Assembly: GCF_047872805.1 (NCBI RefSeq)
Contig: NZ_JBLQUK010000002.1
Coordinates: forward strand, 62,001 to 126,000
DNA from: Erythrobacter sp047872805
GTDB lineage: Bacteria; Pseudomonadota; Alphaproteobacteria; Sphingomonadales; Sphingomonadaceae
Length of the DNA stretch: 64,000 nt
Direction: 5' to 3'
Shown: one piece after another, positions 17,753 to 26,201 of the stretch
Position numbering within the stretch: the stretch's first letter is position 1
Layout: the number at the start of each line of letters is the position of its first letter
Program-made: the position numbers and the translations under genes
The notes under the pieces: model-generated
The model's input: the letters and a program-made list of their open reading frames with translations, nothing else
Told to the model about the DNA's origin: nothing
Databases searched by the model: none

Positions 17753-18653
17753 CGGCGGCACCGGTGTGCGCCGGGCGGCCAAATCGCAAAGCCGCGCAGC
17801 GGGCGCGCGCCGGGCCAAGGCGCAAACCTCCAGCCTGCTGGACCGCGCAATGGGTCTGTTTCCCTTTACCGAAGAGCAATGGAGCACGATCTGGCTGACG
17901 CTGATTATTGGCGGTGCGGTCGGGCTGGCATTCGTGATTGCCAATCTCGCAGGTGTGCCCGCCATGGCGCATGCACAGGTCGCGGCGATGGCTTCGGATG
18001 CCGGCTTTGAAGTCAAACACGTCCGCGTTACCGGCACGAACCGCATGGATGAACGGCAGGTCTATGCCCGCGCGTTGGCGCAGCGCGACCGGCCGATGCC
18101 CGACGTTGATGTCGCCCAATTGCGCCGCGAATTGCTGGAACTGCCGTGGGTCGCTGATGCGCGGGTTTCGGTGCAGCTGCCCTCAACGCTGGCGATAGAT
18201 ATTGTCGAACGCAAACCCCACGCTGTGCTGGAAAAGCCCGACCGGTTGATGCTGATCGATGCCGAAGGGGCAGAACTGGAACCGATTGCGCGCGAGGCAG
18301 CGGCAAAGATGCTGCGCATTTCCGGCCCCGGCGCGGCCAAACAGGTGGCAGAGCTAGACCGGCTATTGGCCTCGGCACCCGCACTTGGCCCGCAAGTGGC
18401 CGCGGCGGAATGGGTGGGCAATCGACGCTGGAACCTGTCGTTCAAAAGCGATCAAGTGCTTGCCCTGCCCGAAGGCGCGGATGAAGCGGCGAGCGCGCTC
18501 GTCAAATTTGCGCGGATGGATGGGCAAAACCGCTTGCTGGGCGGGAAGGTTGCGACCTTTGACATGCGCTCACCGCCGCGCATCTATCTGCGTTTACCCG
18601 GACGCGCCGATGCGGTCGAAATGGGCAGCGCCCCGCCTGAAGGGAACCCGTAA
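17733..18653 (+). CDS. ftsQ: Cell division protein FtsQ
   Basis: 306 residues from ATG 17733, with GGAGG at 17723-17727; earlier in-frame ATGs overlap or precede that site. FtsQ is a bitopic divisome scaffold protein. A basic cytoplasmic tail of about 50 residues is followed by one transmembrane helix (about 57-78, WLTLIIGGAVGLAFVIANLA), a POTRA domain (FEVKHVRVTGTNRMDERQV) and the FtsQ/DivIB domain (LPSTLAIDIVERKPHAVL). Coupled to ftsA by a TAATG overlap. Confidence 0.93.
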   Translation: MAQIKRSGGTGVRRAAKSQSRAAGARRAKAQTSSLLDRAMGLFPFTEEQWSTIWLTLIIGGAVGLAFVIANLAGVPAMAHAQVAAMASDAGFEVKHVRVTGTNRMDERQVYARALAQRDRPMPDVDVAQLRRELLELPWVADARVSVQLPSTLAIDIVERKPHAVLEKPDRLMLIDAEGAELEPIAREAAAKMLRISGPGAAKQVAELDRLLASAPALGPQVAAAEWVGNRRWNLSFKSDQVLALPEGADEAASALVKFARMDGQNRLLGGKVATFDMRSPPRIYLRLPGRADAVEMGSAPPEGNP

Positions 18654-19984
18654 TGGCCACCAGGGCGCCAAGCAGAACTGCCGCCGCCAAGGCTCGCTAT
18701 GCGCGGATTTTTGGCGCGGTGAACGTTGGCAGTTTTCGGATTTCGGCGATGATCATGGGTGAGACCGAAACCGGCGAATTGGTGGTCATGGGTTCCGGTC
18801 ACCGCGCCAGCCAGGGGATCAAGCGCGGTTATGTCACCGATATGAAGGCCGCGACCTACGCCATCCGCGACGCGGTTGAACGGGCAGAGAGGAACGCCGG
18901 AACCAGCATCCAGAGCGTCTGGATCGCCTGCGCCGGGGCAGGTCTGAAAAGCACGGTTACGCGGGTTGAGATCGAAATCGGTGGGCGCCGGATCGAAGAA
19001 GAAGATGTCGAGCAACTGTTGATCGAGGCGCAAGGCGCGATCCAGCCCGACGGGCGCAGCGTGCTCCACGCGCAACCTGCGCACTATACGCTGGACGGCG
19101 CGCACGGGGTGGCCAATCCGCGCGGCCTCCATGCCGAAAGGCTGGGTGTCGACGTGCATGTCATGCTGGCCGATGGTGCGCCGGTGCGCAATTTGATGGA
19201 AGCGGTGCAGAACGCCCATCTGGAGGTTGAAGCGGTGGTCGCCGCCCCGCTGGCCTCCGGTTACGCCTGTCTGTCGCCCGAAGAGCGCGATCTGGGCGTG
19301 GCACTGGTCGAGATCGGCAGCGATGTCACCAATGTCTCGCTGTTTGCAGCCGGGATGCTGCTGGGCTTGAGGGCCATTCCGATGGGATCGGGCGACATCA
19401 CCGATGCGGTGGCCAGCGCGTTTGGTATCCGCCGGTTTCAGGCAGAGCGGCTCAAATGCGTTTCCGGTTCGGCCATCGCCAGCCCCACAGATCACCGCGA
19501 AATGATCCCGGTTTATGGCCCCAATGAAACCCCCGGCGAGGCCAGCGGCCCGATGGCGCGCGGCGCCGATGACAAGAACCGGATCGCCCGCGCTGAACTG
19601 ATTTCGGTGATCGTGCAAAGCCAGTCGCAATTGACCGGAGAGATTGGCAAGGCGCTGAAGGAAATGGGTTTTTCAGGCACTCGCGCTGGTCAGGTGGTGC
19701 TCACTGGCGGGGGTGCGGAACTGGCTGGCCTCGCTGAATTTGCGCAAGGTGCGCTCGCCATGCCGGTGCGGATTGGCCGCGCTCCGGCGCTCACAGCGCT
19801 GCCCGAAGCGCACGCGACGCCGGGCTTTGCCGGACTGGCGGGGCTATGCCTCTATGCCGCCGAAGACCCGGTTGATATTCGCGCCATCGGTTCGCGCTAC
19901 GCTCACCATAGCGATTTTGGCTGCTCTTTCGCATCGCTGTTTACCCTTGGGCGGTTGCTGCGCGCGGTGCGGGAATACTTTTGA
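18653..19984 (+). CDS. ftsA: Cell division protein FtsA
   Basis: 443 residues; its ATG overlaps the ftsQ stop by one base. FtsA is an actin-like ATPase that tethers FtsZ to the membrane. The actin fold opens at GAVNVGSFRISAMIMGE, the SHS2 1C domain follows (IKRGYVTDMKAATYAIRDA), and the phosphate-2 loop is VALVEIGSDVTNVSLF. The C-terminus FASLFTLGRLLRAVREYF forms the expected amphipathic membrane-targeting helix. A 198-base gap precedes ftsZ. It holds a short GTCAC/GTGAC dyad near 20101-20117 and perhaps a promoter I cannot define. Confidence 0.95.
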   Translation: MATRAPSRTAAAKARYARIFGAVNVGSFRISAMIMGETETGELVVMGSGHRASQGIKRGYVTDMKAATYAIRDAVERAERNAGTSIQSVWIACAGAGLKSTVTRVEIEIGGRRIEEEDVEQLLIEAQGAIQPDGRSVLHAQPAHYTLDGAHGVANPRGLHAERLGVDVHVMLADGAPVRNLMEAVQNAHLEVEAVVAAPLASGYACLSPEERDLGVALVEIGSDVTNVSLFAAGMLLGLRAIPMGSGDITDAVASAFGIRRFQAERLKCVSGSAIASPTDHREMIPVYGPNETPGEASGPMARGADDKNRIARAELISVIVQSQSQLTGEIGKALKEMGFSGTRAGQVVLTGGGAELAGLAEFAQGALAMPVRIGRAPALTALPEAHATPGFAGLAGLCLYAAEDPVDIRAIGSRYAHHSDFGCSFASLFTLGRLLRAVREYF

Positions 19985-20182
19985 GATGATACAAGTTTTC
20001 AGCTTTGGCGGGATTCTCTTGCTGCCTGGCATGGTGTATGAACATGCTTATCTGCCTGTGGATAAGGAATTCAGCGGTATAACAGGTGCATGACTAATGT
20101 GTCACAGACGAGGTGACGTAAGAAAGCCGCGCATGATCCGGAAATTGAACATCCGGCGATCTATGTCTGGAGGATTTTAGCG

Positions 20183-21964
20183 ATGAGCATCAATATCGGA
20201 CTGGCGGAAACCGACGATCTACGCCCCCGTATCACGGTTATCGGGATTGGCGGCGCAGGCGGCAATGCGATCGCCAACATGATTGCCTCGGAAATCGAAG
20301 GCGTGCGCTTCATCGTGGCCAACACCGATGCACAGGCGCTCAGCACCAGCCCGGCGGAAACCCGCATTCAGCTTGGCCCGGACATCACCGGCGGGCTGGG
20401 CGCGGGCGCGCGTCCTGAAGTGGGCAAGGCTGCCGCAGAGGAAACCGTCTCCGCCATCGAAGAGGCGCTCGACGGGGTCAACATGGTGTTCATCGCGGCG
20501 GGCATGGGCGGCGGCACCGGCACCGGCGCGGCACCGGTCATCGCAGAAGCGGCGCGGCGCAAGGGTGTGCTGACCGTGGGCGTAGTAACGAAACCGTTCC
20601 TGTTCGAAGGCACTCGCCGGATGCGCGCGGCTGAGGCAGGAATCGCGGAACTGCAGGAATGTGTGGACACGCTGATCGTGATCCCCAACCAAAATTTGTT
20701 CCTGATTGCGAAGCCCGAAACGACTTTCAAGGAAGCGTTCCAGCTTGCCGATGAAGTGCTGCAACAGGGCGTGCGGTCGATCACCGATCTGATGGTGATG
20801 CCGGGCCTCATCAACCTCGATTTTGCCGACGTTCGCTCTGTGATGAGCGAAATGGGCAAGGCGATGATGGGCACGGGCGAGGGCGAAGGCGAGAACCGCG
20901 CGCTTGACGCCGCAGAACAGGCAATCGCCAATCCGCTGCTCGACGGGGTGAGTATGCAGGGCGCCAAGGGCGTTATCATCTCGATCATCGGCGGCGAAGA
21001 CATGAAGCTGATGGAGGTTGACGAGGCCGCCAACCATATCCGCGATCTCGTCGATGAAGACGCCAACATCATCTGGGGAAGCGCGTTCAACCCCGATCTT
21101 TCGGGCAAGATCCGCGTCTCGGTTGTGGCCACCGGCATCGAAAGCACAGCGAGCAGCGAAGGCCCGCGCGCGTCAGTCTCGGCGTTTTCCAACGCGCGCG
21201 CGCCAAAGCGGCCGGTGCTCGATCTGTCCGACGCGCAGGAAAGCCCGGATGAACCTGTAGATTTGTTGTCGGGGTCCGAAGCGGAAGCTGAGAACTTCTC
21301 CGTATCCGGGTCTGGCTCCTCTGCCCCGAGGATTCCCGTCATTGCCGATCCCGTCGCTTTGGCGATGTCTGGCGAGGATGAGGATGAGGATGACGATGAA
21401 TATTCCGATACCAGTGCGCTTGCCGACGCGGGCGACTGCGAGGCCGCAGGCGACGCCAGCGGCGCAGGCGAACCCTTTGACCTGACCGGAATGCAAGCCG
21501 GCGATGACATGGGTGACGAAGGCGAAGACGTTGATGGCATCGTCGATCCGCTTGCCGGACTGCGCGGTGCGGATGACGAAGAGGATTATGCCGAATATAG
21601 CGAGCTCGGTGCGGGCGATGTTGGCGCTGATGACGCCGACGAGCAAGGCGGTATCCTTGCTGATGCAGATCGGCTTGCAGCGGAAGACAAGCAAGTTGAA
21701 GCTCGGCTGGGCGGCGGCCGTAGGCGCGGTATTCTCGGAGATTCAGCGGGCGATTCCGGGGGCGGGTCTGGCGGCTCCAGCGGTTCGGGCGGCGGTTCAG
21801 GGGGCGGTTCGGGCGGCGGCGGTTCGGGCGGCACCACGCTGTTCGAACGCATGGCTAACCTTTCGCGCTCGTCTGCCTCTGATGACGAAGATGAAGACGG
21901 CGACGGCGATGATGCTCCCGCGCTCAGCATCCCGCGCTTTCTTGGCCGGCAAAACAACCAGTAA
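20183..21964 (+). CDS. ftsZ: Cell division GTPase FtsZ with very long acidic linker
   Basis: 593 residues, GGAGG at 20169-20173. FtsZ is the tubulin-like GTPase that forms the division ring. The GTPase core covers about residues 1-320, with GIGGAGGNAIANM near residue 20 and the tubulin signature GGGTGTG near residue 110. The last residues IPRFLGRQNNQ are the conserved C-terminal peptide that binds FtsA. Between them lies a linker of about 260 residues, strongly acidic (for example EDEDEDDDEYSD) and then pure Gly/Ser for over 25 residues. Total length is well above the usual 380-450, as in some other alphaproteobacteria. Confidence 0.96.
   Translation: MSINIGLAETDDLRPRITVIGIGGAGGNAIANMIASEIEGVRFIVANTDAQALSTSPAETRIQLGPDITGGLGAGARPEVGKAAAEETVSAIEEALDGVNMVFIAAGMGGGTGTGAAPVIAEAARRKGVLTVGVVTKPFLFEGTRRMRAAEAGIAELQECVDTLIVIPNQNLFLIAKPETTFKEAFQLADEVLQQGVRSITDLMVMPGLINLDFADVRSVMSEMGKAMMGTGEGEGENRALDAAEQAIANPLLDGVSMQGAKGVIISIIGGEDMKLMEVDEAANHIRDLVDEDANIIWGSAFNPDLSGKIRVSVVATGIESTASSEGPRASVSAFSNARAPKRPVLDLSDAQESPDEPVDLLSGSEAEAENFSVSGSGSSAPRIPVIADPVALAMSGEDEDEDDDEYSDTSALADAGDCEAAGDASGAGEPFDLTGMQAGDDMGDEGEDVDGIVDPLAGLRGADDEEDYAEYSELGAGDVGADDADEQGGILADADRLAAEDKQVEARLGGGRRRGILGDSAGDSGGGSGGSSGSGGGSGGGSGGGGSGGTTLFERMANLSRSSASDDEDEDGDGDDAPALSIPRFLGRQNNQ
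21757..21835 (+). repeat. Gly/Ser low-complexity tract in the ftsZ linker
   Basis: About 26 codons encoding only glycine and serine, built from repeated ggcggttc-like words. It lies just before the conserved LFERMANLSRSS block and the C-terminal peptide. Slipped-strand length variation between strains is likely. Confidence 0.7.
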
Positions 21965-22066
21965 TCGCGCCGCGCGCGCTCGCTTTGCCGAATTCTCCGC
22001 GCTGTTCAGCCCAACGAGCGGCGTGCGTGGGTGGCGCTGCGGTCATAATCATCTAGCGGAAACGGC

Positions 22067-23575
22067 ATGAATATCCGCCGGATAAAACCCCGCCTGTCTG
22101 CTGTTGCTGCGGGATTGATGCTGATGCCGTTAGGGGTGGGCGCGCCGCATGTCGCCGCGGCTCAGCAATCAACCGCGCGCGAAGTGGTGCAGCCGCTCCC
22201 ATCACCTGAAATTCAGCGGCTCAACCGCGCGCTGCTCGAACTGGCACGGCAACCGGGCAGGGTGGCACCGTTGCTCGAAGCGGGCGATGCGTCGCTGGCG
22301 CTTGAGGATTTCGACGCCGCAATGGGTTTTTTCGCGCGCGCGGCCGAAATTGATCCCAATGATGCGCAGGTGAAGCTGGGACTGGGCCGCGTCTATCTGC
22401 GCTCCGGTCGCCCGGTGGAAGCGATCCCGTTCCTTGACTCTGCACGCGCCGCAGGGGCTTCACCGCGTGAAGTGCTGGGTGAGCAGGCGCTCGCCTTTGA
22501 TCTTGTGGGTGATCAGCCAGCCGCTCAGGCCGCCTATCTCCGTGTGCTCGAACAGAGCCCGCAAGATGATGAAGCGCGCCGCAGGTTGGCGCTCAGCTAT
22601 GCGATTTCGGGCAATGAGGATGGGTTTCAGACCACCCTCGCACCGCTGATCGAAGCGCGTGATGTTGCCGCGTTTCGTGTCCGTGCCTTCGGGCTGGCGA
22701 TCATGGGCGAACAAGAGCGCGCCGAGGCCATCGTCGGGGCGGTCATGCCGCGCGATCTGGCGACCCGCATCAACCCCTATCTTGCCTATATGCCGCGATT
22801 GACAGCGGCGCAGCAGGCGGCTGCGGCCAATCTTGGTATCTTTCCGCGCGCCGCCGATATTGGCCGCGAAGACCCGCGCATTGCCCGATTTGCCCGCGAG
22901 GGCGCAGCAGGTTCAAGGCTTGAACCGGTGGGCCAACCGCTCGGCGCGCCTGTCCTGCCTGCACCTGCGCCGCCGCAGGTCGCTGCGGCAACGGTGCCGA
23001 CGGCGGCAACACCGGCCGCTCAATCGAGCGCGCAACCTGTGCCACGCCCCGGTTTCGATCTGGTGCGTGGGGATGCAATCACGGATGCCCCCGCTCCGCC
23101 GCTACCGCAGATTGCGACGACAACAACGCGCAGCGCCGCCGATCAAGCCCCGCCTCAATCAGCAGCCGTCAACGTCGCCGATGCCTTTGCCGATCTGGGC
23201 GGTGGTGAATTGCCCGTCGCAGCGGGCACGGGCGGCGCGGTCAATATTGCTGAAATTGAAATTCCACGCGAGGTTGCACCTCCTCCTCCCCCGCCGCCGC
23301 CAGCGCATCCGAGTCGCATTTGGGTGCAGGTCGCCACCGGGCGCGATGTCGATGCATTGCGGTTTGACTGGCGGCGTATGACCCGGCAGGCATCCGATTT
23401 GCTGGGGAAATATGAACCGCACGTCACCCCCTGGGGCCAGGCCAACCGCCTGCTGGCAGGGCCGATAAGCAGCCGAGATGAGGCGCGGGACCTGGTTAAA
23501 GCGCTTGCCGAACAGGGGCTGGAGACATTTTCCTACGTTAGTCCAGAAGGCACGGAAATTCAGAAGCTTAAATAG
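22067..23575 (+). CDS. Secreted TPR and SPOR-domain protein
   Basis: 502 residues, signal peptide at about 1-33 (ending near HVAAAQQ). Residues about 45-260 contain tetratricopeptide-like helices (for example AEIDPNDAQVKLGLGRVYLRSG). A Pro/Ala-rich spacer with an eight-proline run (about 405-412) leads to a C-terminal SPOR domain from about residue 420 (SRIWVQVATGRDVDALRFDW), closing with the typical LVKALAEQGLETF. SPOR domains bind septal peptidoglycan stripped of stem peptides. The position 102 bases after ftsZ suggests a periplasmic role in septal wall synthesis, which is inference. No terminator is visible between the two genes. Confidence 0.85.
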   Translation: MNIRRIKPRLSAVAAGLMLMPLGVGAPHVAAAQQSTAREVVQPLPSPEIQRLNRALLELARQPGRVAPLLEAGDASLALEDFDAAMGFFARAAEIDPNDAQVKLGLGRVYLRSGRPVEAIPFLDSARAAGASPREVLGEQALAFDLVGDQPAAQAAYLRVLEQSPQDDEARRRLALSYAISGNEDGFQTTLAPLIEARDVAAFRVRAFGLAIMGEQERAEAIVGAVMPRDLATRINPYLAYMPRLTAAQQAAAANLGIFPRAADIGREDPRIARFAREGAAGSRLEPVGQPLGAPVLPAPAPPQVAAATVPTAATPAAQSSAQPVPRPGFDLVRGDAITDAPAPPLPQIATTTTRSAADQAPPQSAAVNVADAFADLGGGELPVAAGTGGAVNIAEIEIPREVAPPPPPPPPAHPSRIWVQVATGRDVDALRFDWRRMTRQASDLLGKYEPHVTPWGQANRLLAGPISSRDEARDLVKALAEQGLETFSYVSPEGTEIQKLK

Positions 23576-23731
23576 AAAATTTCGGCCATCCACGGGTTTC
23601 TTTGCACAAGCTTTGAACAGGCGAAATGGGTTCTCCCCAGCGCGCCGCTTGCGGTGCATTGCCAAGCGGGGCGGTAAACGGGCATTTGCCGGTTCGATGC
23701 AAAACACCGCTGCCCCGCCGAAAGCCCTTAC

Positions 23732-24238
23732 ATGAGACCGCGCGAGCCCGAATTTACCCCCGATGAAGACGCCGCGCCGGTTGAAATGCTCGCTGCCCTG
23801 TTTGAGGCGCGCGGGTGGGAATGCGATATTGTTGCCGAGGATGAAATGGTCGGCGAAGTGCAAGGCAGCTGGGCCAAATATCAGCTCCGCGCGATCTGGC
23901 GCAGTGCCGACAATGTCCTGCAATTCCTCTGCCTGCCCGACATCCGCGTGACCGACGAAAAACGGCAGCGTGCCTATGAGTTGCTCAGCCTGGTGAATGA
24001 ACAGATGTGGCTTGGCCATTTCGACATCTGGTCCAATGGCGACGTGCTGCTCTATCGCCACGGTGTCTTACTGGGCGATGAGGGGATGTTGTCGATTCAA
24101 CAGGCGCAGGCATTGGTAGAATGCGCAATCGACGAATGCGACCGGTTCTATCCCGCGTTCCAGTTTGTGTTGTGGGGCGACAAGTCCCCGCGTGATGCCT
24201 TGGAGGCCGCAATGGTTGACGCGGTGGGGGAAGCGTAA
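23732..24238 (+). CDS. YbjN domain protein
   Basis: 168 residues. The fold resembles the YbjN family, related to type III secretion chaperone-like proteins, of unclear biochemical role. The block IRVTDEKRQRAYELLSLVNEQMWLG is typical; the family often sits directly upstream of proC in alphaproteobacteria, as here. The N-terminus is acidic (about 40% D/E in the first 25 residues). A gap of 156 bases precedes it without a clear hairpin or gene. Start ATG 23732 has no strong ribosome-binding site. Confidence 0.8.
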   Translation: MRPREPEFTPDEDAAPVEMLAALFEARGWECDIVAEDEMVGEVQGSWAKYQLRAIWRSADNVLQFLCLPDIRVTDEKRQRAYELLSLVNEQMWLGHFDIWSNGDVLLYRHGVLLGDEGMLSIQQAQALVECAIDECDRFYPAFQFVLWGDKSPRDALEAAMVDAVGEA

Positions 24239-24269
24239 CCATGTGAGCGCTGCGGAAAGGCGGTTCACT

Positions 24270-25082
24270 ATGCAAGAAATCAAACAACTTCTTATAATTG
24301 GCTGCGGAAATATGGGCGGCGCGATGCTTGCCGGGTGGCTGGCATCGGGGCTCGATCCGTCGCGCCTTGCGATTCTTGATCCAGCTCTGGAACAGGCGCC
24401 TGACGGAGTGGCGCTGTATCGTGACCCGGCCGAGGCACAGGCGGCAGCTGCGCATGATGCAGTGATGCTCGGCTTCAAACCGCAACAGCTGGGCAAATTG
24501 GCTCCTGGGATTCAAGGCCTGACCGGCGCGGGGATCTGCGTCTATTCGCTGCTTGCCGGGATCACCGTGACACAGTTGCAACAGGCTTTTCCGAGTGCAT
24601 CGGCGCATGTGCGGGTGATGCCCAACCTCGCCGCGCGGATTGGCAGATCACCGGTGATCCTGCTCGAAGAAGGGCTATCGGAGGCGCAGCGCGAGGGGGC
24701 ATTTGCGCAATTCGACACGCTTGGCACCGCATTGTGGCTGGAGGATGAGAGCAAGTTCGATCTTGCCACGGCGCTCGCCGGGTCGGGTCCAGGCTTTGTC
24801 TACCGTTTCATCGACGCACTGGCGGCGGCTGCGAGCGAGCTTGGCCTCGAGGCCGGGCAGGCGACCAGTCTGGCGGTGGCGATGGTCGACGGGGCGTCAT
24901 CGCTGGCGGCGGCTGCGGATATTACCCCTGGCGAGCTGGCTGATCGGGTTGCCAGTCCCGGTGGGATGACTCGCGAGGGGATGAATGTGCTCGATGAGGG
25001 CGGAGCGCTGGCCGACCTGCTCACGCGTACCCTGATCGCAACCCGCGACCGGGGCGCGGCGCTGGCCAAGGGCGGCGATTGA
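24270..25082 (+). CDS. proC: Pyrroline-5-carboxylate reductase
   Basis: 270 residues from ATG 24270, with GGAAAGG upstream. An in-frame GTG at 24243 would add nine residues and is also possible. ProC reduces pyrroline-5-carboxylate to proline with NAD(P)H. The dinucleotide fold opens at LLIIGCGNMGGAMLAGWL; the C-terminal signature appears as ASPGGMTREGMNVLDEGG. It is the last step of the pathway whose first enzyme, ProB, is encoded 5.5 kb downstream. It is followed by the leader of the Bax-inhibitor gene. Confidence 0.94.
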   Translation: MQEIKQLLIIGCGNMGGAMLAGWLASGLDPSRLAILDPALEQAPDGVALYRDPAEAQAAAAHDAVMLGFKPQQLGKLAPGIQGLTGAGICVYSLLAGITVTQLQQAFPSASAHVRVMPNLAARIGRSPVILLEEGLSEAQREGAFAQFDTLGTALWLEDESKFDLATALAGSGPGFVYRFIDALAAAASELGLEAGQATSLAVAMVDGASSLAAAADITPGELADRVASPGGMTREGMNVLDEGGALADLLTRTLIATRDRGAALAKGGD

Positions 25083-25102
25083 CCCTTCGTTAATTATACT
25101 AG

Positions 25103-25138
25103 CGGAACAAATGAACGAGATTCGACGAATCTGTTCCG
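25103..25138. repeat. Dyad between proC and the Bax-inhibitor-1 gene
   Basis: AGATTCG and CGAATCT face each other across one base (25118-25132), flanked by CGGAAC (25103-25108) and GTTCCG (25133-25138). RNA could form a 6-bp plus 7-bp stem with a nine-base bulge; DNA could act as an operator. A short GTTTTGC follows, too weak for a confident terminator. Confidence 0.55.
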
Positions 25139-25145
25139 GTTTTGC

Positions 25146-25174
25146 TTGAAAACCGCGCGCGAAACCACGATATT
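25146..25174 (+). promoter_or_regulatory. Candidate promoter for the Bax-inhibitor-1 gene
   Basis: TTGAAA (25146-25151), 17-base spacer, GATATT (25169-25174). Transcription would start near 25181 and give a leader of about 47 bases in which CCCCTGT and ACAAGGG (near 25201-25222) can pair around the ribosome-binding region. Read by eye from consensus. Confidence 0.4.
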
Positions 25175-25227
25175 GCTCCGCATAAGGCGCGTATTGTCGC
25201 GCCCCTGTTGGAGACAAGGGATCCAAA

Positions 25228-25971
25228 ATGGCTGATTGGAAAGACACGACCCGCGCTGGCCAGGGCTTTGGCTCGGTTCCGCGCGCTGGCGGCGACGTCG
25301 CAGGGCGCGCCGCTTATGATGAGGGCCTGCGTTCCTACATGCTCTCGATTTACAACTACATGGCTTCGGGCGTGCTGCTGACCGGCATCGTTGCGCTGGG
25401 CGCTGCGTCGACAGGGCTGGTCTATGCTTTTGTCGGCGGTCCGCTGATGTGGATTGTGGCGCTGGCACCGCTGGCGTTCATCCTGGTGATGAATTTCGGC
25501 CTCCACAAGATGAGCACCGGCATGTTGCAGGTGGTTTTCTGGTCGTTTGCGACCGTTATGGGGCTGTCACTTTCGACGATTTTCCTGCGCTTTACCGGCG
25601 AGTCGATCGCGGTGACCTTCTTTGCGACGGCAGGCGCTTTTGCTGGCCTGTCGCTGTGGGGCTACACCACGAAGAAAGACATTTCGGCTTGGGGCAGCTT
25701 TCTGTTCATGGGCGTGATCGGTCTCATCATTGCGATGGTGATCAACATTTTCCTGCAATCCGAAGCGATGGCTTTCGTAATCAGCGGCATTGGCGTGCTC
25801 GTGTTCGCGGGCCTGACCGCCTATGATACGCAGCGGCTGAAGAACGATTACCAATATCTGCGCGGCACCGAATTCATGGGCAAGGCCGTGATTATGGGTG
25901 CCGTCAGCCTGTATCTCGACTTCGTCAACATGTTCATGTTCCTGCTGCAATTCCTTGGCAGCCGCGAATAG
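25228..25971 (+). CDS. Bax inhibitor-1 (TMBIM/YbhL) family membrane protein
   Basis: 247 residues, seven transmembrane segments from about residue 45 on. The Bax inhibitor-1/YccA-YbhL family are channel-like proteins of the inner membrane, some with calcium leak activity; the bacterial role is unsettled. The family block GLTAYDTQRLKNDY (about residues 195-208) contains the conserved aspartate of the C-terminal gate. The N-terminal 40 residues are hydrophilic. Alphaproteobacterial members of this family have a described RNA leader (ybhL leader), so the structured upstream region deserves comparison. A strong terminator follows. Confidence 0.9.
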   Translation: MADWKDTTRAGQGFGSVPRAGGDVAGRAAYDEGLRSYMLSIYNYMASGVLLTGIVALGAASTGLVYAFVGGPLMWIVALAPLAFILVMNFGLHKMSTGMLQVVFWSFATVMGLSLSTIFLRFTGESIAVTFFATAGAFAGLSLWGYTTKKDISAWGSFLFMGVIGLIIAMVINIFLQSEAMAFVISGIGVLVFAGLTAYDTQRLKNDYQYLRGTEFMGKAVIMGAVSLYLDFVNMFMFLLQFLGSRE

Positions 25972-26030
25972 GCGCATCGCCATAATGACCTGATTGGGGG
26001 TTTTCCCTGATCGAACTGTTGAAACACCAA

Positions 26031-26068
26031 TGCCCGGAGCCTTTGATAAGGCTTCGGGCATTTTCTTT
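26031..26068 (+). terminator. Rho-independent terminator
   Basis: TGCCCGGAGCC and GGCTTCGGGCA form an 11-bp stem (one wobble pair) with an 8-base loop, followed by TTTTCTTT. It sits 60 bases after the Bax-inhibitor-1 gene. Confidence 0.85.
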
Positions 26069-26201
26069 GCCGGACGCAGCGCCTAACGGTTAAGGGAAAG
26101 CTGACTGCGGGGAACGGATATGCGGCTTCAGCCCGGAGCAAGGGTTGCGGAGCTATCGGTCAAACCCCAGTCATGGGCGGGTCAATGAAAGGCAATTTTA
26201 T

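Noticed and set aside
25103..25138. Tandem GAAC words before the Bax-inhibitor gene considered as a LexA box
   Set aside because: The alphaproteobacterial SOS box needs GAAC or GTTC pairs seven bases apart; here the spacing is four.
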